From Rhizophagus irregularis (Eukaryota; Glomeromycota; Glomeromycetes; Glomerales; Glomeraceae), in the NCBI RefSeq assembly GCF_026210795.1, contig NC_089455.1:1922001-1986000 (forward strand): a DNA stretch of 64,000 nucleotides, given 5' to 3'. The translations under genes and the position numbers were made by a program. The notes under the pieces were generated by a model. It saw only the letters and a program-made list of their open reading frames with translations, was not told the origin of the DNA and did no database searches. How positions within the stretch are numbered: position 1 is the stretch's first letter; every line of letters starts with the position of its first letter. This document shows positions 59,905 through 64,000 of this stretch, piece by piece.

Positions 59905-60197
59905 GTTAAAAGTATTTGGACTTAGTTGGATTTCTTAAAATAAGAAAAAAAATATTAATTTTAATAATTGTAATCATTAGTAATAATTGTAATTGTAATA
60001 ATAAATATAATAAATAAATTGCGGTTTAAATATTTTCACGTGATAAAAAAAAATAATTATACATGTCACTAATACAATTTTGTTCTAAAAAGTAACATTA
60101 AGATTAAAATAAGTAATTAAAATGTTGATCACATTGTGCGATGTTCTATTAACAAAAGCCGCACACAAGCCACTATAGAATTTTTCGAATAAACATA
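59905..60197. other. Spacer before the Helitron ORF
   Basis: AT-rich. The Helitron 5' TC terminus should lie here or further left, but I cannot place it. Confidence 0.3.
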
Positions 60198-63100
60198 ATG
60201 AATAATAAATTCATAAATCGAGACACTCTTCGAAAGCGTAAAGCTAGAGAGAATGAAACTCCTAGTCAGCGTGAAACTCGTCTTGCAAAGCAACGTGAAA
60301 GCAGGCAGCAAAAAAGAGCGAATGAAAGCGTTAAGGAGAGAGAGGCGCGGCTTGCACGTGACAACGGACGAAAACGCGCGAAGTTGGCTGTGGAAACGGA
60401 TGAACAATGGGAAAAACATCTAAATAGTTATCGTGAGCGAAGAACTTATCTGATGAACCTCGCCCAAAATCAAGATACAATAAATCAAAACTTGAATTCT
60501 CAAAGAGACAATTTACAGCATTCACATCCGCAGCATCCGCAGCAAATACCTGGTCAAGCCCACAGTGGCACGGATACACATGATAGCACGATCCCCGTTG
60601 ATGATCTAAGCGAATTCGAACGAAATCTCTTAAAGAAATTTCGTAACAAGGTTGATAAACTTAAACATAGTCTTTGCTCTACCTGTAATGAAAGTTTTCC
60701 ATCCATTATACTTGCAAAGGGGGAATGCCGACGTTGCCATGCTGAGAAAACTTCACCGAAAAGGTTCTCAAAAGGGAACAATATGGACCCAGGTGAAGTG
60801 CCTGATGAACTACAAAATCTAACTGAAATTGAAGAAATGTTGATTGCGAGGGTTTTTCCTATGATGTTAGTTTACAGACTTCGTGGGGGTCAACATGGAT
60901 ATCGTGGAAACGTAATCAACTTTCCTCAAAATGTCCAAGAACTTGCCACAAAGCTTCCTCAACATCCATCATCATTGGACGTGCTTGTCATACGTCGTCA
61001 TTCTGCGAGTAATCCGGAAGCATTTAGAGATTTTAGAGTTTGTCGTAATAAAGTAATTCGTGCATTGAATTGGTTGAAAGAGAACAATCGCTACTACGCT
61101 GACATAATCATTGATTATGAAGTGCTCCAATCCTTGCCAATTGATGGTTCAATCGATGACCAGCTTCGAGACGCTCGAATGATCGCAGAAGAATTGAATC
61201 ATGAAAATGAGGATGACGTGATTACACACACCTTTGTTCCATTTTTTTTTCAACTCTTCACGAAGACGTTGCTATAAAAAATGCACTTGATCGTATGCAA
61301 AGTGAAAACAATCCTATCGCTTGGCCACAGATTAATAGCAGTCCCATCAATGAATTTCAGACACCGGGGTATATCGCATGCGCATTTCCAACTTTGTACC
61401 CAACTGGATGCGCGGATCTTCGTGCAAAACGTATTTGGAATATCAAGCCTGCCGAATACTTTAAACACCTGCTTCTGTACAAAGATGGGAGGTTTGCACG
61501 CCATGCTCGATGGCGGTACTTCGCGTTGAACTCTCAAATGTGATGGCGTGCACTACAGGAGGGTAAAGTGTATGTTAAACAGAATTTAACTGATGGACAG
61601 ATCACAGTTACAGACATCCAAGAAAGGATTTCTTCGGGTGATAATCATATTGCCGATAAAATTATGCGATATGGTGAAGGATTATGAGGAACTCGGCAGT
61701 TCTGGAATGGAAGACGTTGCGAGTTGTCCGATATGATTAAGCAAATAGGACCAGAAGGATTAGATTTCTTTACATTCAGTGCTGCCGATTTGCACTGGCC
61801 TGAGCTCCACAAACTTATGCCATCTAACGGAAATTCTGAAACTTCGGCAAAAAACCATCAACAAAACATCATTGATAATCCTCATATCGCGGATTGGTTT
61901 TTCTATAAGCGATTTGAGATTTTTTTTAATGATGTTTTAAAAGAGAAGTGGGAATTGGAAGATTGGTGGTATAGGTTTGAGTGGCAGCATCGCGGCAGTG
62001 TTCATGTGCACGGAATAGGAAAAAGAAGAGGTGCACCGTCAATAGAATGAAAGCATATAAAAGAAGATGAAAGCGTAATGAATGAAGTTGTACAATACCT
62101 CGATAATCTAGTCACCACAATAAATCCAGGACTTGATATGCCTGTTCCCGAACGGCATCCATGTCAAAAGCAAAAGAGCGAAATACGCGATGACCAGCAG
62201 GACTATATCGACTTGATAAATAAATTACAAAGACATACACGATGCAGTCCAGGGTATTGTCTTCGTATTGACAAAGAAGGAAGGCAATTCTGTAGGTTTA
62301 AATACCCTAAAAAAATCGTTGAAAAAACGTTTGTAAGAGATGATGGCCACGGACAACCAGAGCTTGTAACTGCAAGAAACGATCTGTATATCAATCCGCA
62401 TAGCCGACTTCAATTACAAGGTTGGCGAGCTAATGTGGATTTAAAGCCGATTTTAAGTATACATGCTGCGCTGCAATACATTTCTAAATATGCAAGCAAA
62501 GCAGAACCACGATCGGCTGCATTTTCAGATATACTAAATCAAATCCTTAACGAAAGTCAACCAGAGGATCCATTACTTACCTCGGTCCAAAAGCTGTTAC
62601 TGCATAGCGTCGCGGAATGGGATATCTCTGCCCAAGAGACCTGCCATATTCTTCTAGGCACTCCTCTTTACCATTCAAGTCGCCAGTTCGTCATTTTAAA
62701 TCTTAGTAATGAGATACCAAGGTGGATTCGTGGCACCGGGGAAAGTGAGAAATCTCCTGATTCAGGACGAACAGAAAAATCACCCTTGGTAGCATATTGG
62801 GATCGGCCTACCGAACTTGAAGAGTTCTCGCTATTTCAGCTTTATTTAACTCATAGACTTGTCAAAAATCGATGGAAGGAGTGTCAAAAGGAAAATATTG
62901 TCCGTATATTTCTGCGTCCATCACCACTTCGTGAAGGTCCTCAATGGGAGGACTTCTGTCATATAAAAGTTCTTCTTCATGTTTGCCATCGAGACCTTCA
63001 ACAATTAACCGAAAACGAAACTATTGCATGGTCAACTTTGTATAACAACCATCTTGAAGAGATCAATACTGACCCAATTGATCTACTTGGACAACCTATA

Positions 63101-64000
63101 GGTAATGCAGAAAATGAAATCGTTGTTGAAGAGGAAGAACAATTAATCGAAGATGATGAAGAGGATGAATTTCGGTTCGACTGGATGTTTCTTGCAGAAA
63201 TGGGCCTGAACCCAAGTTTCAATTGTTCTTCTGATCTTGGATCTCGGGACATGGACCGGAACCATGATTGGATTAACGATCCAAGGCAACGTTATAATGA
63301 TACCGACCTCAGGGATATTGATACATTTATAAGTAGTGATTCCAGGATTAGTACCGAAGAAGAAAACTTAACCGTGGATTATCAGACACTAAACGATAAT
63401 CAAAAGAAAGTTTTCAATCGAATAGAGTCCCATTACCATGATGTGCTCGTAGAGCATCAAGTCGAACCTTTAAGGATAATTGTAATGGAAACTGCAGGGA
63501 CCGGAAAGACCTACCTAATCGAAGCAATCTGAGGTAGGCTTCAAGAAATGGCGGGAACAGGATCTAAATCGCCTATAGTCGTGCTTGCGCCAACAGGAGT
63601 TGCAGCATTTAACATCAACGGGGGAACGATACATTCGAAGTTATCAATACCAATAATTAATGACGCAAAACGTCTTGATATACAGGGCGAACGATTAAAG
63701 CAACTACAGAATAGATTAAAAGAGGTGAGATATGTAATAATCGATGAGAAAAGCATGGTTGGTCGCCGAATGTTTGCTTTAATTGACATGCGGCTTCGGC
63801 AAGCTTTTCCAGAGCATAATAACGAACCATTTGGCGGCAGATCGGTTATTATGCTGGGAGACTTTGGCCAGCTCCCACCTGTACGTGATCTCCCGATGTA
63901 TGCCAATACTAAGCGAGATGAATTGTCCGATAGTGGTTTTGCGGCATATAAACAATTTAAAGAGGCATATAAGCTTAATGTTGTTCAGCGCCAGTCGGGG
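60198..64000 (+). pseudogene. Helitron Rep-helicase, decayed, 3' end outside window
   Basis: ATG 60198. A basic repeat (TPSQRETRLAKQRESRQQKR), zinc-finger-like CSTCNESFPSIILAKGECRRC region, a DUF6570-like block (IEEMLIARVFPMMLVYRLRG, GYRGNVINFPQNV), frameshift in a T-run near 61240, then the Helitron N-terminal domain: FTFSAADLHWPELHKLM; the HUH motif in RGSVHVHGIGKRRG; the tyrosine motif in HAALQYISKYASKAEP. PIF1-like helicase: METAGTGKTYLIEAI (Walker A, first Gly replaced by Glu), VVLAPTGVAAFNINGGTIHS, VIIDEKSMVGRRMFALIDMR (Ile replaced by Lys), GRSVIMLGDFGQLPPVRDLP. Stops at 61541, 61685, 62048 and 63530. Function of the intact family: rolling-circle transposition. Confidence 0.88.

Noticed and set aside
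60129-60781. Minus-strand ORFs over the Helitron N-terminus
   Set aside because: Antisense shadows of the Helitron frame, which has clear domain motifs.
1-64000. tRNA or rRNA genes
   Set aside because: No cloverleaf A/B-box pair or rRNA segment noticed by eye; a covariance-model scan would be needed to exclude them.

Overview
The window is about 64 kb of very AT-rich eukaryotic DNA: short GT-AG introns, T-rich intergenic sequence, no operons. Codon content and gene families (large uncharacterised repeat families, Helitron, KDZ/Plavaka-like, CACTA and Tc1/pogo transposases, and a LINE ORF1 of a type I associate with Rhizophagus) suggest an arbuscular mycorrhizal fungus (Glomeromycotina, Rhizophagus-like). 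This assignment comes from recognising families, not from a search. Nearly all of it is accessory, transposon-built DNA; few genes look intact.

Layout. 1-914 and 31602-33408 hold two copies of a duplicated, decayed uncharacterised gene. 1535-4012 is an integrase-like relic split by nested hAT-like elements. 5.0-8.4 kb holds decayed fragments, including a pogo transposase broken by a Mutator-like MITE with a 9-bp target duplication. 9.7-12 kb carries two apparently intact unknown genes separated by tandem repeats. 14.5-26.7 kb is one multi-exon repeat-family gene blown apart by a Tc1-like element (3.4 kb, carrying a second gene) and two hAT-like elements. 26.8-34.2 kb holds two pieces of a LINE ORF1 and a KDZ-like transposase. 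36.2-41.9 kb is a 5.7-kb terminal-inverted-repeat element containing two arrays of exon/intron-like units. 43.4-48.7 kb holds a tandem repeat split by a hAT-like element, two Myb/trihelix-like genes and a transposase relic. 48851-56014 is a full-length CACTA element with CGT target duplication, a Tnp2 gene and a divergent accessory gene. 56.7-59.9 kb is a second KDZ-like relic broken by a pogo-type MITE and a hAT-like element. 60.2-64 kb is a decayed Helitron running off the window.

The most unusual signal is the micro-exon arrays at about 37.0-39.05 and 39.4-41.5 kb. About 25 units each look like a 29-60 nt exon between spliceosomal signals. In most introns the 5' splice site lies in a hairpin with the exon end, and a CTAAC-type branch site lies in the loop of a second hairpin. 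The commonest exon is 49 nt, so no long protein can be read through the fully spliced array. This suggests a non-coding, heavily spliced transcript carried by a transposon.

A second theme is a set of ten non-autonomous hAT-like elements (8-bp target duplications, ends TAG/TAA/TGG), each family with its own reiterated subterminal motif and several filled with hairpin arrays. A third is that most inactivating stops look like CGA to TGA changes, as expected if methylated CpG is deaminated.
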